A program made the translations under genes and the position numbers. Of a stretch of DNA of 64,000 bases, positions 20,801 through 31,810 are shown one piece after another; position 1 is the first letter of the stretch, and each line of letters opens with the position of its first letter. Source of the DNA: Dugong dugon (Eukaryota > Chordata > Mammalia > Sirenia > Dugongidae); contig CM057462.1 of the NCBI GenBank assembly GCA_030035585.1, positions 92,463,234 to 92,527,233 on the forward strand, read 5' to 3'. Below the pieces are notes generated by a model. It searched no databases. It was given only the letters and a program-made list of their open reading frames with translations, and was not told the DNA's origin.

Positions 20801-21611
20801 CATCTTGCCTCCGGATTTAGTTTTAATAACCTCTTCTTGACAGTCATAGGATGGCGTTTGTGGCTTTACTTTCAAAGACCTCAACATTGTTGCATGGTTG
20901 ATATATTTGGTATCTGTTGGAAGCTGCTGAAACTTTTCACTGTTATGTTTGGAAAAAAATAATAGTGAGTTGATGTGTTGGTGATTCAGGACTTCTGGGA
21001 AACTGAAAGCACCCGTGTGTACTTATTTTGAGTCAGTACATTACAAATGACTCTGGCCCCCCAAAAAGAAAAATCTGTCTTGGGAAATTGAGTGCAGGTT
21101 TCTTAGTGGCTTGCCTCAGCAGGGAGCCAGTTATTACATAAGCTGACTACCAGGTCCCTGGGTTTCCCTAGCCTCAAAAAGTAGCAATGTCTGCATTATG
21201 AGGAAAACAGAAAGACCCATTTCTCTGTGGAGTGATACTGAATAGGCAGCTTCAGCTATGAGGATATTTGGGCCAGAGGAAAGTGTAGCTTAAGAAAAGC
21301 CCCAGCTGGTTCAAGTAGCTTAAGCCCAGCTATTCATGAAATATTATCTGACAGCTTACCCCTTCTCCTCAAATGACTGGGGACGGAGTCAGAATTGCCC
21401 CAGGAACCTGTGTTTTCATGCTGGATTTGGGCATTTCAGGTTTACTCCACTTTGCACACTAGGTTCCTGCAAAGCTGTATGTAGATTAAAAAAATTTCTT
21501 TTGTGAATATAAAAACATTGCTGTGATGACTCCTATTGTTAAGAAATGATCAATAATTTCTAAATAAGGATTTTTACATGTACCCAGAACTGTACTTGCT
21601 GCTGTGAGGAT
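20801..21611. other. No gene recognised
   Basis: A possible short MIR/MER-like piece near 21370-21440 (GGAACCTGTGTTTTCATGC) is too diverged to call. Confidence 0.4.
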
Positions 21612-21823
21612 AAACAAAACCAAACCCATTGCCGTCGAGTTGATTCTGACTCATAGCGGCCCAATAGGACAGAGTAGAACTGCCCTATAGGGTTTCAAAG
21701 GCTGTAATCTTTACGGAGCGGAGTGCCACATCTTTCTCCCAAGGAGCAGCTGGTGGATTTGAATGGCCGAACTTTTGGTTAGTAGCCGAGTCCTTAATCA
21801 TTGTGCAACCAGGGCTTCTCCTA
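21612..21823 (-). mobile_element. AfroSINE, full length
   Basis: Tail complement CCAAACCCATTGCCGTCGAG, middle TTTACGGAGCGGAGTGCCAC, head complement GTGCAACCAGGGCTTC. Confidence 0.9.
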
Positions 21824-21844
21824 TGGAGGATACAAGAAATATAT

Positions 21845-21992
21845 GAGATGTGGCAAACACTAGAATGGAGGCTCCATGCAGGCAGGTATTTGTCTATTCT
21901 GTTTACTGATAAAACCATGGTATTTGGAACAGTGTCTAACACATGGTAGATGTGAAATAGGTATTTGTTGAATGAATGAGTAGAGGTCCTTG
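21845..21992 (+). repeat. L2 3' end
   Basis: GAGGCTCCATGCAGGCAGGT, GTGTCTAACACATGGTAGAT, TATTTGTTGAATGAATGAG. Confidence 0.75.
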
Positions 21993-22074
21993 ACCATAAG
22001 AGTTTACAACCTAGTTTGCTTGCGTTAATTAATACTTTCATTCATTTATTCTACTTGTATGAGTGTTCGAGAGG

Positions 22075-22645
22075 TCTCGCTTTTATTAGGATATATTTAA
22101 TTAGGATATATTTAATTCCCTTTAAAAAAAAAAAACTAACCAGTAATGTTTTTGTTGTAGAAAATGAGAAAAAAGCAGATAAGTAAAAAGGAAAATAATT
22201 GAAATGTAATTATTTTCAATTTAGCTCATACTCTTAAAAACTTTTTCTATGTACACATACAATTTAAAAAAAAAAGGACTCATCCTCTTTCACATTGATT
22301 TTTATAACTTGCTTTCCTCCCAATTATCAGTGTTATTGTGAATCGCTTTCTATATCAAAATTCATAATCCTTGAATCATCTGTTTTTAATCACTGCATAG
22401 TTTAACTTTGTGTTACTGTGTCATGCTTTCTTATTGTTGGATATTAGGTATTAGTGTTTGTTTTTGATTTTGATTTTCTTCTTTCTCTCTCTCTCTTTTT
22501 TTTTTTGGCTAGTATAGACAATGCTGTGATTATCTGCAAGTTTTTGCACCTATCCATGACTATTTTCTTGGCGACTATTCTTAGAAGTAGAATTATTGGG
22601 TTAAAGGTCAAAGGCTTTTGATACAAATAACCACATTGCCTACGG
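22075..22645 (+). repeat. Old LINE (L1M-like) 3' fragment with 15-bp tandem pair
   Basis: TTAGGATATATTTAA is repeated at 22086 and 22101. Downstream wording (TTCTTAGAAGTAGAATTATT, GGGTTAAAGGTCAAAGGC) is typical of old L1 3' sequence. Confidence 0.55.
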
Positions 22646-22965
22646 CAAAGGCTGGGAAAATGTATACCTGTTCTATTGAAAGAAAGTGTCTTTTTCTTAC
22701 ACTGATACTATGTATTATTATTTTCCTAAAAATCTTTAGCTATCTCCTAGGTTAAAAAAGGGAATATTATTGTGGTTTAAGTTTGCATACTTTTGATTTA
22801 CTGGGGACGTTAAATATCTTTTTCATATGTTTGTGATCATTTGTTTTTCTTCTTTTGTGAATTGCCTGTTTATATCCATTACCTCACTTAGATTCCTAAA
22901 GACAGATTTTTTCTTAATCTCTCCCAACTCACAATGAGCCTTGCTATGGCACTTAGCCCACAGTT
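22646..22965. other. No gene recognised; probably more old LINE
   Basis: AT-rich. TTAAATATCTTTTTCATATG near 22810 is L1M-like, but the end of the element is unclear. Confidence 0.4.
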
Positions 22966-23165
22966 GTTGTTTATCGTTGTTGTTAGCTGCTGTTGAGTTG
23001 GCCTCTGACTGACTCATGGTGACTGCATGCAAAACGGTTCAAAATGCTACCTGATCCTGCACCATCCCCACAAGCAGTTGCATATCAAATCATTGTAATC
23101 CATAGAGTTTTCACTGGCTATTTTTCAGAAGTAGATCCCCAGGTCTTTCTTCCTTGTCTGTCATA
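22966..23165 (-). mobile_element. Composite long SINE, tail half
   Basis: GTTGTTAGCTGCTGTTGAGT, CACCATCCCCACAAGCAGTT and GTTTTCACTGGCTATTTTTC match the tail half of the elements at 44890 and 53563. It breaks off after CTTGTCTGTCATAGTTT. Confidence 0.75.
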
Positions 23166-23450
23166 GTTTAGATGTTACATATAAGTGAGATCATACAGTA
23201 TTTGTTCTTTTGCTACTGATTTATTTCCCTTAACATAATGTTTTCAAGGTTCAGCCATGTTACAGCATACTTGAAAGTCTTTGGTATTGCTGCTGTCAAC
23301 TACAAATCTTACATATTTAGCAAAGACATTACTATATATTAATACGAAGAGTAGATAATCCTCAAATGTTTCTTCCTCTTCAGATTTCCCCTGTAGCTTT
23401 CCTTGGCACAATAGAACTGAGTTTGCCTTTTCTGAGCATGCATCAGAGAT
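23166..23450. other. Old L1-like 3' fragment near 23165-23270, rest unassigned
   Basis: AGTGAGATCATACAGTATTTG followed by TTCAGCCATGTTACAGCATA resembles mammalian L1M 3' text. Confidence 0.45.
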
Positions 23451-23454
23451 GGTG

Positions 23455-24020
23455 TTGTGGATTAAATTGTGTCCCCCCAACATATGTGTTATAAATCCTA
23501 ACCTCTATGCGTGTAGTTAACGAGATGGATTGACACAGTGGCTGCAACAATGGACTCAAGCATAACAAAGATTGTGAGCACGGCGCAGGACAGGGCAGGG
23601 TTTCGTTCTGTGGTGCATAGGGTTGCTGTGAGTTGGAACCACTCGAGGGCACCTAACAACAACAACAAAAACATGCCTGTAGTTATAATCCCATTTGGGA
23701 ATGGGTTATCTTTGTTATGTTAATGAGACAAGATTAGTATAGGGTGTGATATATAAAAGATATAAAAGAGATTAAACAAGCAAGAGACAAAAGCAGAGAT
23801 GGGGAAGAGAAATGCCAAGTCACATGACGACTGCCAGGAGCAGAAGCTCAAAGAGACAAGGACCTTCCCCCAGAGCTGGCAGAGGAAGAAAACCTTCCCT
23901 TAGAGCCAGGACCCTGAATTTGAACTTCTAGCCTCCTAAACTATGAGAAAGTAAAATTCTGTTTGTTAAAGCCACTCACTTGTGGTATTTCTGTTACAGC
24001 AGCACTAGATAACTAAGACA
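23455..24020 (+). mobile_element. MaLR-like LTR, split by an RTE tail
   Basis: Starts TGTTGTGGATTAAATTGTGT and ends CACTAGATAACTAAGACA, with GTTAAAGCCACTCACTTGTG just before the end. Flanks GATGG and GATAG suggest a 5-bp duplication (4/5). Its end is shared with the LTRs at 24679, 40089 and 42564. Confidence 0.72.
23519..23670 (+). mobile_element. RTE/BovB-type LINE 3' end inside the LTR
   Basis: GAGATGGATTGACACAGTGG, AAGATTGTGAGCACGGCGC, tail TGTGAGTTGGAACCACTCGA and CAACAACAACAAAAA. TGCGTGTAGTTA upstream and TGCCTGTAGTTA downstream form an 11/12 target duplication. Confidence 0.85.
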
Positions 24021-24031
24021 GATAGGGAGGC

Positions 24032-24502
24032 AGGGATCAGCCTTTTTTTTCTGTAAAGGCCAGATAGTAAATATCTTAGATTTTGCAGGCCATTCAGGGT
24101 CTCTGTCGCAACTACTCAACTCTGCTGTTTTATGCGAAAGCAGCCATAAAACCCGTTGTGGTCAAGTGGATTCTGACTCATAGCAACCCTCTACCACAGG
24201 GTGGAACTGCCCCATGGGGTTTCCTAGGCCCTAATCTTTATAGAAGTAGACTGCCACATCTTTCTTCTGCAAAACCAGCCATAGACAGTACATAAATGAG
24301 TAAGCACGGCTATGTTCCAATAAAATTTATTTATAGACACTGAAATTTGAATTTCATATAACTTTCAAATGTTACAAAATATTATTCTTCTTTTGATTTT
24401 TTTTCAATAGTTTAAAAATGTAAAAAGCATTCTTAGCTTGTGGACTATATAAAAACAGACAGTAAGTAGAATTTGGCTCGGGTTTTGTAGTTTGCTGACC
24501 CC
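24032..24502 (-). mobile_element. hAT-type MER element, long form, split by an AfroSINE
   Basis: Left side CTGTAAAGGCCAGATAGTAA, right side GTAGTTTGCTGACCCCTGG. It continues around the SINE as AGCCATAGACAGTACATAAA. Larger than the relative at 9829 because of an extra A/T-rich central block (about 24340-24470). Confidence 0.72.
24146..24290 (-). mobile_element. AfroSINE, head missing
   Basis: AAAACCCGTTGTGGTCAAGT to AGACTGCCACATCTTTCTTC. GCAGCCAT before and CCAGCCAT after give a 7/8 flanking match. Confidence 0.82.
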
Positions 24503-24678
24503 TGGGGTAGGGGATCAGAAACATGCTCTGAGGCAGAGAGAAGCCAACCTGGTTTTACAAATTTGCTACTAACCATTCCCAGAATGGATAATAGAATTGA
24601 GTTTAGCTGAGACTTGGATATATTCTGACTCTTAATGTACTTAGTTCTTAAAGTCTTAGCAGTATTTTAAATATGTGA

Positions 24679-25153
24679 TGTCATGGTTTGAATTATGTCC
24701 CCCCAAAAACGTGTGTATCAATTTGGCTGGGCCACGATTCTGGTACTGTGTGATTTTCCTGTACGTTGTAAACCTGCCTCTATGATGTTGATGAGGAAGG
24801 ATGGGTGGCAGTTGTGTTAGTAAGGCAGGACCTGATCTACAAGACTGGATTGTGTCCTGAGGCAATCTCTTGAGATATAAAAGACAGAAGTGAGCAGTGA
24901 GACAGGGGGACCTCAAACCGTCAAGAAAGCAGTGCTGGGAGCAGAGTGCGTCCTTTGGACCAGGGTCCCTGCCCAGAGAAGCTCCTAGTCTGGGGGAACA
25001 CTGATGACAAGGCTGAGAGAGAGAAAGCCTTCCCCTGGAGCTGACACCTGAATTTGGACTTTAGCCTACTTTACCGTAAGGAAATAAAATTCTCTTTGTT
25101 AAAACCGTCCACTTGTGGTACTTCTGGTAGAGCAGCACTAGATGACTAAGACA
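24679..25153 (+). mobile_element. Solo LTR, MaLR-like, lineage-specific
   Basis: TGTCATGGTTTGAATTATGT to CACTAGATGACTAAGACA, beginning TG and ending CA. A TATA-like GAGATATAAAAGACAGAAG lies near 24870 and an AATAAAA signal near 25083. Flanks TGTGA and TCTGA match 4/5. Closely similar throughout to 42564-43046. Confidence 0.8.
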
Positions 25154-25382
25154 TCTGACGTGTGTTTTTTCATATATTTACTCATAGAAAAATTTTACAT
25201 TTAAGTGTAAAGAAGAAAAAAAATGTTATCCATATCCACTGTCAATATTTTAATGCATTTCTTTTCAATCTTCATATATATATGTAGGAGCCTGTGCTAT
25301 ATAAACAGTTTTGAACTCTCCTTTGCTTCTCTTACTATTACATGGTAAGCATTTCTCAATGTTAATTATGTTAATGCAAGCT

Positions 25383-25432
25383 AAAACCACAATTATGAGT
25401 CGAAATTGACTCGACAGCAACGGGTTTGGTTT
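25383..25432 (+). mobile_element. AfroSINE tail fragment
   Basis: ATTATGAGTCGAAATTGACT then CGACAGCAACGGGTTTGG. Tail only. Confidence 0.8.
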
Positions 25433-25617
25433 TCTCTCTTTTTTTCCTCTACAAACCCTTGCAAATGGCTATTAAAAAAAAAAAACACAAAAGCACACAC
25501 AAACAAACTGATAATACCAAGTGTTGGCAAGGATGTGAAGAAACTGGAACCCTCATGCATTGCTGATGGGAATGCACAATCATATAGCCACTTTGGACAA
25601 CAGCTTGGCAATTTCTT

Positions 25618-26703
25618 TTTTATTTTTTTAAAATTTTTGTGCCTTAAGTGAAAGTTTACAATTCAAGTTAGTCTCTCATACAAAAATTTATACATACATT
25701 GTTATGTGACCCTAGTTGCTCTCTCTGTACTGTGACAGCACGCTTCTCCTTTTCAGGATTTCCTGTGTCCATTCAACCAGTTCCTGACCCTCTCTGCCTT
25801 CTCATCTCACCTCTGGATAGGAGCTGCCCGTTTAGTCTCATGTATCTTCTTGAGCCAAGAGACACACTCTTTTTATTTATTTATTTATTTTATTGTACTT
25901 CAGGTGAAGGCTTACAGAAAAAATAGTTTCTCATGAAACAGTAGTACACATATTGTTTTATAACATTGGTTAACAACCCCACAACATGCCAACCCTCTAA
26001 CTTCTCAACCTATTTTTTTGGTGAAAATATGCATAGCCAAAGATACACCGTTGCAAAAATTTCTACATGCACAGTTCAGTGACATTGACTACACTCTTCT
26101 AATTGTGCTGTTATTCTCACTTAAGATGAAGGCTTACAGAACAAAATAGTTTCTCATTTAACAGTTACTACAAATGTTGCCCTATAACAATGGTTAACAA
26201 TCTCACAACACATCAACAATATCCTTACTCAACCTTGGGTTCCCTATCACCAGCTTCCTTGTCCCCTAAGAAGCATACTCTTCACAAGTATCATTTTATG
26301 TCCCACAGCCCAGTCTAATCTTTGTCTAAAGAGTTGGCCTCAGCAATGTTTTTAGGTTTGGGCTAACAGAGAGTCCAGGGGCCATGTCTTCCAGGGTCCC
26401 TCCAGTCTCAATCAAGTTTGGTCTTTATACTAGAATTTGAGTTCTACTCCCCACTTTTCTCCTGACTCTGTCAAGGACTCTCTGTTGTGTTCCCTGTCAG
26501 GGCAGTCATTGCTAGTAGCCGGGTACCATCTAGTTCTTCTGGTCTCAGGCTGATGAAGTCTCTGGTTTATGTGGTCCTTTCTGTCTCTTGGGCTAATACT
26601 TCCCTTGTATCTTTGGTGTTCTTCATTCTCCTTTGCTCCAGGTGGGTTAGGACCAAATGATGCATGTTAGATGGCCACTCGATAGCTTTTAAGACCCCAA
26701 GCA
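25618..26703 (-). mobile_element. Young L1-type 3' end inserted in L1M, 17-bp target duplication
   Basis: CAGCTTGGCAATTTCTT (25601-25617) and CAGTTTGGCAATTTCTT (26704-26720) flank it, matching 16/17. The interior is the complement of the L1 3' UTR also seen at 10315 and 40668 (GTCAGGGCAGTCATTGCTAG, GTAGCCGGGTACCATCTAG). It is itself split by a further LINE piece. Confidence 0.85.
25866..26272 (-). mobile_element. LINE 3' fragment nested in the young L1
   Basis: Starts with a (TTTA)n tail complement, then CTTCAGGTGAAGGCTTACAG, and is repeated at 43072. Flanks CACACTCTT and CATACTCTT support a separate insertion. Confidence 0.7.
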
Positions 26704-26920
26704 CAGTTTGGCAATTTCTTAAGAAGTTAAACATAAACTTACCATATGCCCTAGTAACTCCACTACTAGGCATTTGCCCAAGAGAAATGTAAACATGTGT
26801 CCACACAAAGGCATGTGAATATTCAAAGCAGCATTAATTATTATAGCCTCAAACTGGACACAATACTAACGTTCATCAACTGGTGAAGAGATAAAATGTG
26901 GTATACCCATACAATAGAAT

Positions 26921-26999
26921 GTGTTGTTGTGTGCCTTCCAGTCTATTCTGACTCATAGCGAACCCACAGGACAGAGTAGAACCGCTCCAGAGGGTTTCT
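26921..26999 (-). mobile_element. AfroSINE tail fragment in L1M
   Basis: TGTTGTTGTGTGCCTTCCAG then ATTCTGACTCATAGCGAACC. L1M text runs up to AATAGAATG and resumes at ACTATTCAGC. No clear target duplication. Confidence 0.8.
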
Positions 27000-27385
27000 T
27001 ACTATTCAGCAATAAAAAGGAGCAAATACTAATACATGCTACGATGTGGATAAAGCTTAAAGACTTTATGTTAAGTGGAAGAAGCCAGATACAAAAACAT
27101 ATTGTATGATTTCACTCGTATGATATTTCTAGAAAAGGCGTAAAACTAGAGCCAGAAAGCAGATCAGTGTTTGCTTGGGCCTGGAGGTGGAAGTGGGAAG
27201 TAACTGGTAGCAACAGACACCACAGAACTTTTTGGGGTGATGGAAATGTTTTAAAAGTTGAATGTGGTGATAATTGCGCAATTGTATATGTTTACTAAAA
27301 ATCATTGACCCGTACACTTACAATGGGTGATCTTTATAGTATGTAAATTATACCTCAATAAAACTGTCAAAAATATTATTGACAA

Positions 27386-28120
27386 TTCCATTGTGTGACT
27401 ATTCCGTTTATTTATCCTGTGTGACCTGGGAGAAATATTCCATGTTTATTCCCTCTTTAGCCAAAATCCACGTCCAGTAGGTTAGATTTGAGCCCTTGCT
27501 TTTGAATAAGAAAGACTCAGTGGAATGAATCCTAATCCAACAGCCAAGAAACCTAGTTATGGATTCAACTTTGCCTCCAGCTGGGTGGATCTCAGTTTCC
27601 TCATCTACAAAATCTAGAAAGGAAGTGAACATAAGGAAATACTGGACCCCAGGGGATAAAGGAATGGAAATACAAAACATTGCAGTGGAGGCAATAAAAA
27701 AGACTGGTTTCCCCAGAAGTATGAGGCCAGTGACTGATTATTTACTGCCCCCCTCCCCATTCTCACCTCACCCCCATTTCTTGTGCTGATGAAAAGTCAA
27801 TAAGAACTGTGTGTGGGGTTCAGAGGTGATCATTGCCAAGGAAAAGAGAAGAAATTGGAGAGGATTCAGGGGAGAGAAACGCAATGATGACAAGAGGTTG
27901 GATGGGATCCGCTCTTTAAACTGGATGTCTCGCCTTGGCACTTGTCAGGTGATGGAACTCTATTTGGGTGATTTCACCACCAGGAAGGACAGGAGCTGTC
28001 TAGGTTTTGTGCTCTGAAATAAGAGGGTAGAGCTCAGTATAGGGAAGACTGAGGCTGGAAATAGTTTTAGAGTCAAGCCAAGGGCTGAGAAATGTGGCTA
28101 TGAAAATAACAGTTAATCGA
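27386..28120. other. No gene recognised
   Basis: Overlapping 90- and 76-codon open frames on opposite strands near 27408-27789 share no recognised domain. A MIR-like patch is possible near 27540-27620 (GGGTGGATCTCAGTTTCCTC). Confidence 0.4.
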
Positions 28121-28131
28121 GTTTGCATTCT

Positions 28132-28410
28132 GATGGGGAGCTGGTGAAGTGCTCACTGCAGGGACGAGTTTAGCCTGGGTGAAATTGGACTGGTACCCAA
28201 TTCCTTGTGCTCTCTGTTTCCAGCCCAGGTCCAGGTTCTTCTAGAGTACAGCCAGCAGCATCTGCACCCAGAGAACACAAAAGAAAAGCCGTGGAAACCA
28301 AACTTGTAAACGTTTTTTTCATTAGCTCCAGGCTCCCAGCCACCAATAAACTGTATGCTTTTAAAAACCCTGTATTATTTTGTGAGTTGGAAAAAAAAAA
28401 AAAAAAAAAA
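28132..28410 (+). pseudogene. Poly(A)-tailed retroposed segment, possible processed-mRNA 3' end
   Basis: A 279-bp insert ends in 20 consecutive A bases (28391-28410), with AATAAA at 28345-28350, 40 bases upstream. GTTTGCATTCT (28121-28131) and GTGTGCATTCT (28411-28421) flank it, a 10/11 target duplication, so L1-type machinery inserted it. The body does not match any SINE, L1, L2 or RTE sequence elsewhere in the window. A frame through about 28208-28300 reads as a Ser/Ala/Arg-rich peptide ending in a Lys-rich stretch, but I do not recognise a parent. It is most simply a short retrocopy of some mRNA 3' end, or else an unfamiliar SINE/LINE tail. Confidence 0.55.
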
Positions 28411-28421
28411 GTGTGCATTCT

Positions 28422-29389
28422 CCCCTTATTTAAGTATGTTTGGGATTTTCTTAAAATGTTATTTATCAAGCGTTAATCTGTTTAGTTGCTCTAAAAGGTG
28501 ACAGCATTCTAATTTTTGCTTAACAGAGAAAAAAAAAATTTTTTTTCCCCCATTTAATAAGCTTGCTGTAACTTGAGCCTGTTGGTGGTCTTGGAGGAAA
28601 CCCAAATCCAGGTTTGGTTGATACTGCATAATATGAATGCAATTAGTAGTGGTTTTCCTAAAGTAGAAAGAGATGTAAAAAAATAATGCACAGCAAATTT
28701 GGGTCATAGCTGGGAAGCGAAGCTTATAAATCCTTATTTTTGTCTTTATTACATTAAGTAATAGGGAAGCTTTTGTCTTTACTGTGTAATTTCTCAAGCA
28801 ATAATATGTTTACTTTTTTTTTCCTCCTGTTAATTTCATGTTTGATCAGAAAACCACAGTTCACAAACCTCTGTGATGTGGCTACTGGCCCTGCTTATGT
28901 ACAGAAGATGACTTTTTGTCCGTCTCTAATGAACTAACACAGAATTACTATGGGGACATCTTTCACCACCTGTTCCTTCATTCATTAAAAAGCCTGACAA
29001 AGCAGTTGTCAAGGGATTGATATCCTTCTGATAGTCTAAGGGTAAATTGACCTTTGTATCGATGTAGTTGCTGTGTTTCAGAAAACGTGAAATATAGCAT
29101 GACCAGAGTAAGAGGTGTGTGAGGACAGGGAATGTGTCTTTCTGGTTTATCACCGTATCCTCCTGGCACATAGTAGGTGCTCAGGAAATGACAGCTCTCA
29201 TTATTCTCGTGCTGCTGATTTGAGATACAGTTCATTCCACTCAAGCTGTACTGCTGTCCTCTCCTCTTCCTTGAGCTTGCCAGGCCTGCTCGTGCTTCAG
29301 CATCTCTGGCTGGAGGCTGGATACCAGCATGAATCAGACTGTTACCTCTTACATGTCTTTGTTCAAATGATACTGTCTCAAGAGGCCTT
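28422..29389. other. No gene recognised; short L2 3' piece at 29115-29200
   Basis: GACAGGGAATGTGTCTTTCT and CACATAGTAGGTGCTCAGG mark an L2 end. The rest is apparently unique and AT-rich. Confidence 0.5.
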
Positions 29390-29610
29390 AAAAAACAAAC
29401 AAACTAGTTGCCATCAAGTTGACTTCCACTCATGGCGACCCCATGTGTGTCAGAGTAGAACTGTGCTTCATAGAGTTTTCAATGGCTGATTTTTTGGAAA
29501 TAGATCACCAGGCCTTTCTTCCGAGGTGCCTCTGGGTGGACTTTGAACCTCCAACCTTTTGGTTAGCAGCTGAGCATGTTAACTGCTTGAACCACTCAGG
29601 GTCTCCTAGG
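29390..29610 (-). mobile_element. AfroSINE, long form
   Basis: AAACAAACAAACTAGTTGCC tail complement to the head region ACCACTCAGGGTCTCC, with the CAGGCCTTTCTTCCGAGGTG long-form middle. Confidence 0.9.
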
Positions 29611-29719
29611 CTGGCCTTACTCATCTCCTTTCCATGCTTTATTTTTCTGCACAGTGTCCTCACCATCTGATAAACTGATATACTGACATTCTTTATATCT
29701 ATTTTTTTGGTCTGTCTTT

Positions 29720-29845
29720 CAACCACTGGAATAGAAGTTCCATGAAGGCAGTAATTTCTATCTGGTTTGGTCATTGCTGTATGCCCAATGCCTAGAATAT
29801 AATAGGTGCCATAACTTGATTGAATGAATGAATTAATGAATGTAC
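29720..29845 (+). repeat. L2 3' end
   Basis: AGAAGTTCCATGAAGGCAGT, CCAATGCCTAGAATATAATA, TTGAATGAATGAATTAATGA. Confidence 0.75.
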
Positions 29846-29944
29846 CATCATCTACTAGCTCAGATCCTTTGCCTGTTTCCCCATCTATTTAGTAAAATGA
29901 CATGTGAGGGTCAGATGAGATGTTGCACATGAAAGCTCTTATGC

Positions 29945-30510
29945 TGTACGTTATGTGAATGCATTCATTCAGTCATTTAACCAACCAGACACAGTTCCTG
30001 CCTTCACAGAGCTTAATCCTGTAGGGGAATCGGACGTGTATCAGAGTAATTCTAGTAAAGTGAGGTAGCAACTGTGAGAGGAGAGGTGCAGTGAGCAATA
30101 GGAGCACCGAAGAGGGACCCCTAATGTAGACTTGGGGACAGGTCCAGAGAAGACTGCCAGGAGGAAGGAACATAGAAGCTGAAATCTGGGTGGCACAGGC
30201 ATTGAACAGTAGGGCAGGACGATACGATGGGTGGTATATGAGGAATATTCCAGGCAGGAGGAATGACATGTACAGAGCCTGGAAGTGAGAGACCATGGGG
30301 GACTGGGGGAACTGAAAATAACTCAGTTTGTTTGGAGCATTGAGTGTGGGGCCAGGGAAGTGGAGAGAAATATGACTAGAGGCAGAGTCTGGGGACACAC
30401 GAGGAAGGGCTTTGCAGGCCATGCCACTGAACTTGAATTTGATCTTAAAGGCAGAGGAGAGCCATGGATGTTTCCAAGGAAAGGAGTGACTTGATCATAC
30501 TTCATTTTAC
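29945..30510 (-). repeat. L2 LINE 3' region, extended
   Basis: CATTCATTCAGTCATTTAAC, TCCTGCCTTCACAGAGCTTA, CAGAGCCTGGAAGTGAGAGA and AAGGGCTTTGCAGGCCATGC. One of the longest L2 relics here. The 149-codon minus-strand frame within is not a gene. Confidence 0.75.
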
Positions 30511-31009
30511 AGTGGTTATTTTATGGAGTAAGACATCCTTTTCTTCCTTGCCAAGGAACTTATACACAAGTTCCATGCTCTGTCACCATTTTTCAGAGCC
30601 AAGGGAGGTTGTAAAAACAGTAGAAGGGTTTTCCAGAAAGTGAATCCTTAGGCTCCGTGCAATTTGCTGAAATCCTGTTGAATCTGGCTGGTGAGTGTTA
30701 CAGCAATGAGTTTAAGAGGAGAAAAAAATCTGCTTAAGAGGATTAATTATCTTTGGGGCATACCACATAACTTGGAGTAGGAGACATGGTAGTGCTGCAG
30801 ACATACTGGTAGGTATTTCCACTGAACTCACCACTGTGGGACAGATAAATAAAGCAGGAGAGGAAGAGTCAGAGGAGATTTAATCTGTTTTTAGACCCAG
30901 AAGGTGTGAGGGTACCTCCTACCCACCATTGACTGACAAACCAAAAAAACAAAATGGCAGCAATAGGTCATAAGGTGGTGGGTGGAGGGGAGACCCAACG
31001 GACTTTGGT
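30511..31009. other. No gene or repeat recognised
   Basis: Apparently unique. Confidence 0.4.
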
Positions 31010-31155
31010 CCTGTACTTGCTCTGCAGCTCACTTCCACTAATGACGTGGCTTTCGGAGCCACTTAACCTCTCTGAGCCTCAGTTTCCTCTTCTGGAAAAT
31101 TAATTGATCCTTACCTTTCAGGGCTGTTAGGATTCAATGAGATAAAGTATATAGT
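31010..31155 (-). repeat. MIR SINE
   Basis: CACTTAACCTCTCTGAGCCT, CAGTTTCCTCTTCTGGAAA, then GGATTCAATGAGATAAAG. Confidence 0.8.
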
Positions 31156-31599
31156 CAGTTATACTGTTCTTATTTTGAAAATGCAAGTTTTTTCTGACTG
31201 ACTGATGTTTAGGGAACAATTTGAGCATAACACAAATTTTGTGTTTGTTTATGATCAGTTACATCTGTGAGAAACACAAGGTGAACTCAGAAAGCTACAT
31301 CTAGCTGAACTGAGCTGTGTAGGAAGGAATACATGGAACGCACACTCCTGAAACAACTCCCAGCTGCCACATCCATGCACATCTGGTGATACAACTTTCT
31401 GTCCGATTTCCGATAAATCTCCTTTCACCACCTCATGATAACCACGAGCCATAACCCTTCTGATGCCCACTTCGCCAAGCAAACTTTAGCTCTTTTTCAA
31501 GGTGACGTGCCATAGTCATTACAGTATTTATGTATTTCTTAACCATTTAACATGGGTAAAACTGTGCTACTGTTTTTATTAGGTTCTTGTCTTACATTT
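31156..31599. other. No gene or repeat recognised
   Basis: Apparently unique. Confidence 0.4.
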
Positions 31600-31810
31600 C
31601 TGGAGTCCCTGGGGGGTGCAAATGGTTAACATGCTTGGCTGCTAACTGAAAGGTTGGCGGTTTGAGTCCACCCAGAGGCACCTTGGAAGAAAGGTCTGGC
31701 CATCTACTTCTGGAAAATGAACCATTAAAAACCCTATGTAGCAGAGTTCTACTCTGACACATGTGGGGTTGCCATGAGTCAGAATCAGCTCAATGGCAAC
31801 TGTGTTTTCT
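31600..31810 (+). mobile_element. AfroSINE, long form
   Basis: GGAGTCCCTGGGGGGTGCAA, GGTTGGCGGTTTGAGTCCAC, GAAGAAAGGTCTGGCCATC and CATGAGTCAGAATCAGCTCA. One of the best-preserved copies. Confidence 0.92.

Larger units (their letters stand above)
25487..27385 (+). mobile_element. Old L1M 3' end hosting younger insertions
   Basis: GGAACCCTCATGCATTGCTG before, and TTACCATATGCCCTAGTAAC, TTGTATGATTTCACTCGTAT and TTATACCTCAATAAAACTGT after the insertions are the well-known L1M 3' ORF2/UTR text in direct order. The host resumes exactly where it broke off. Confidence 0.85.
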
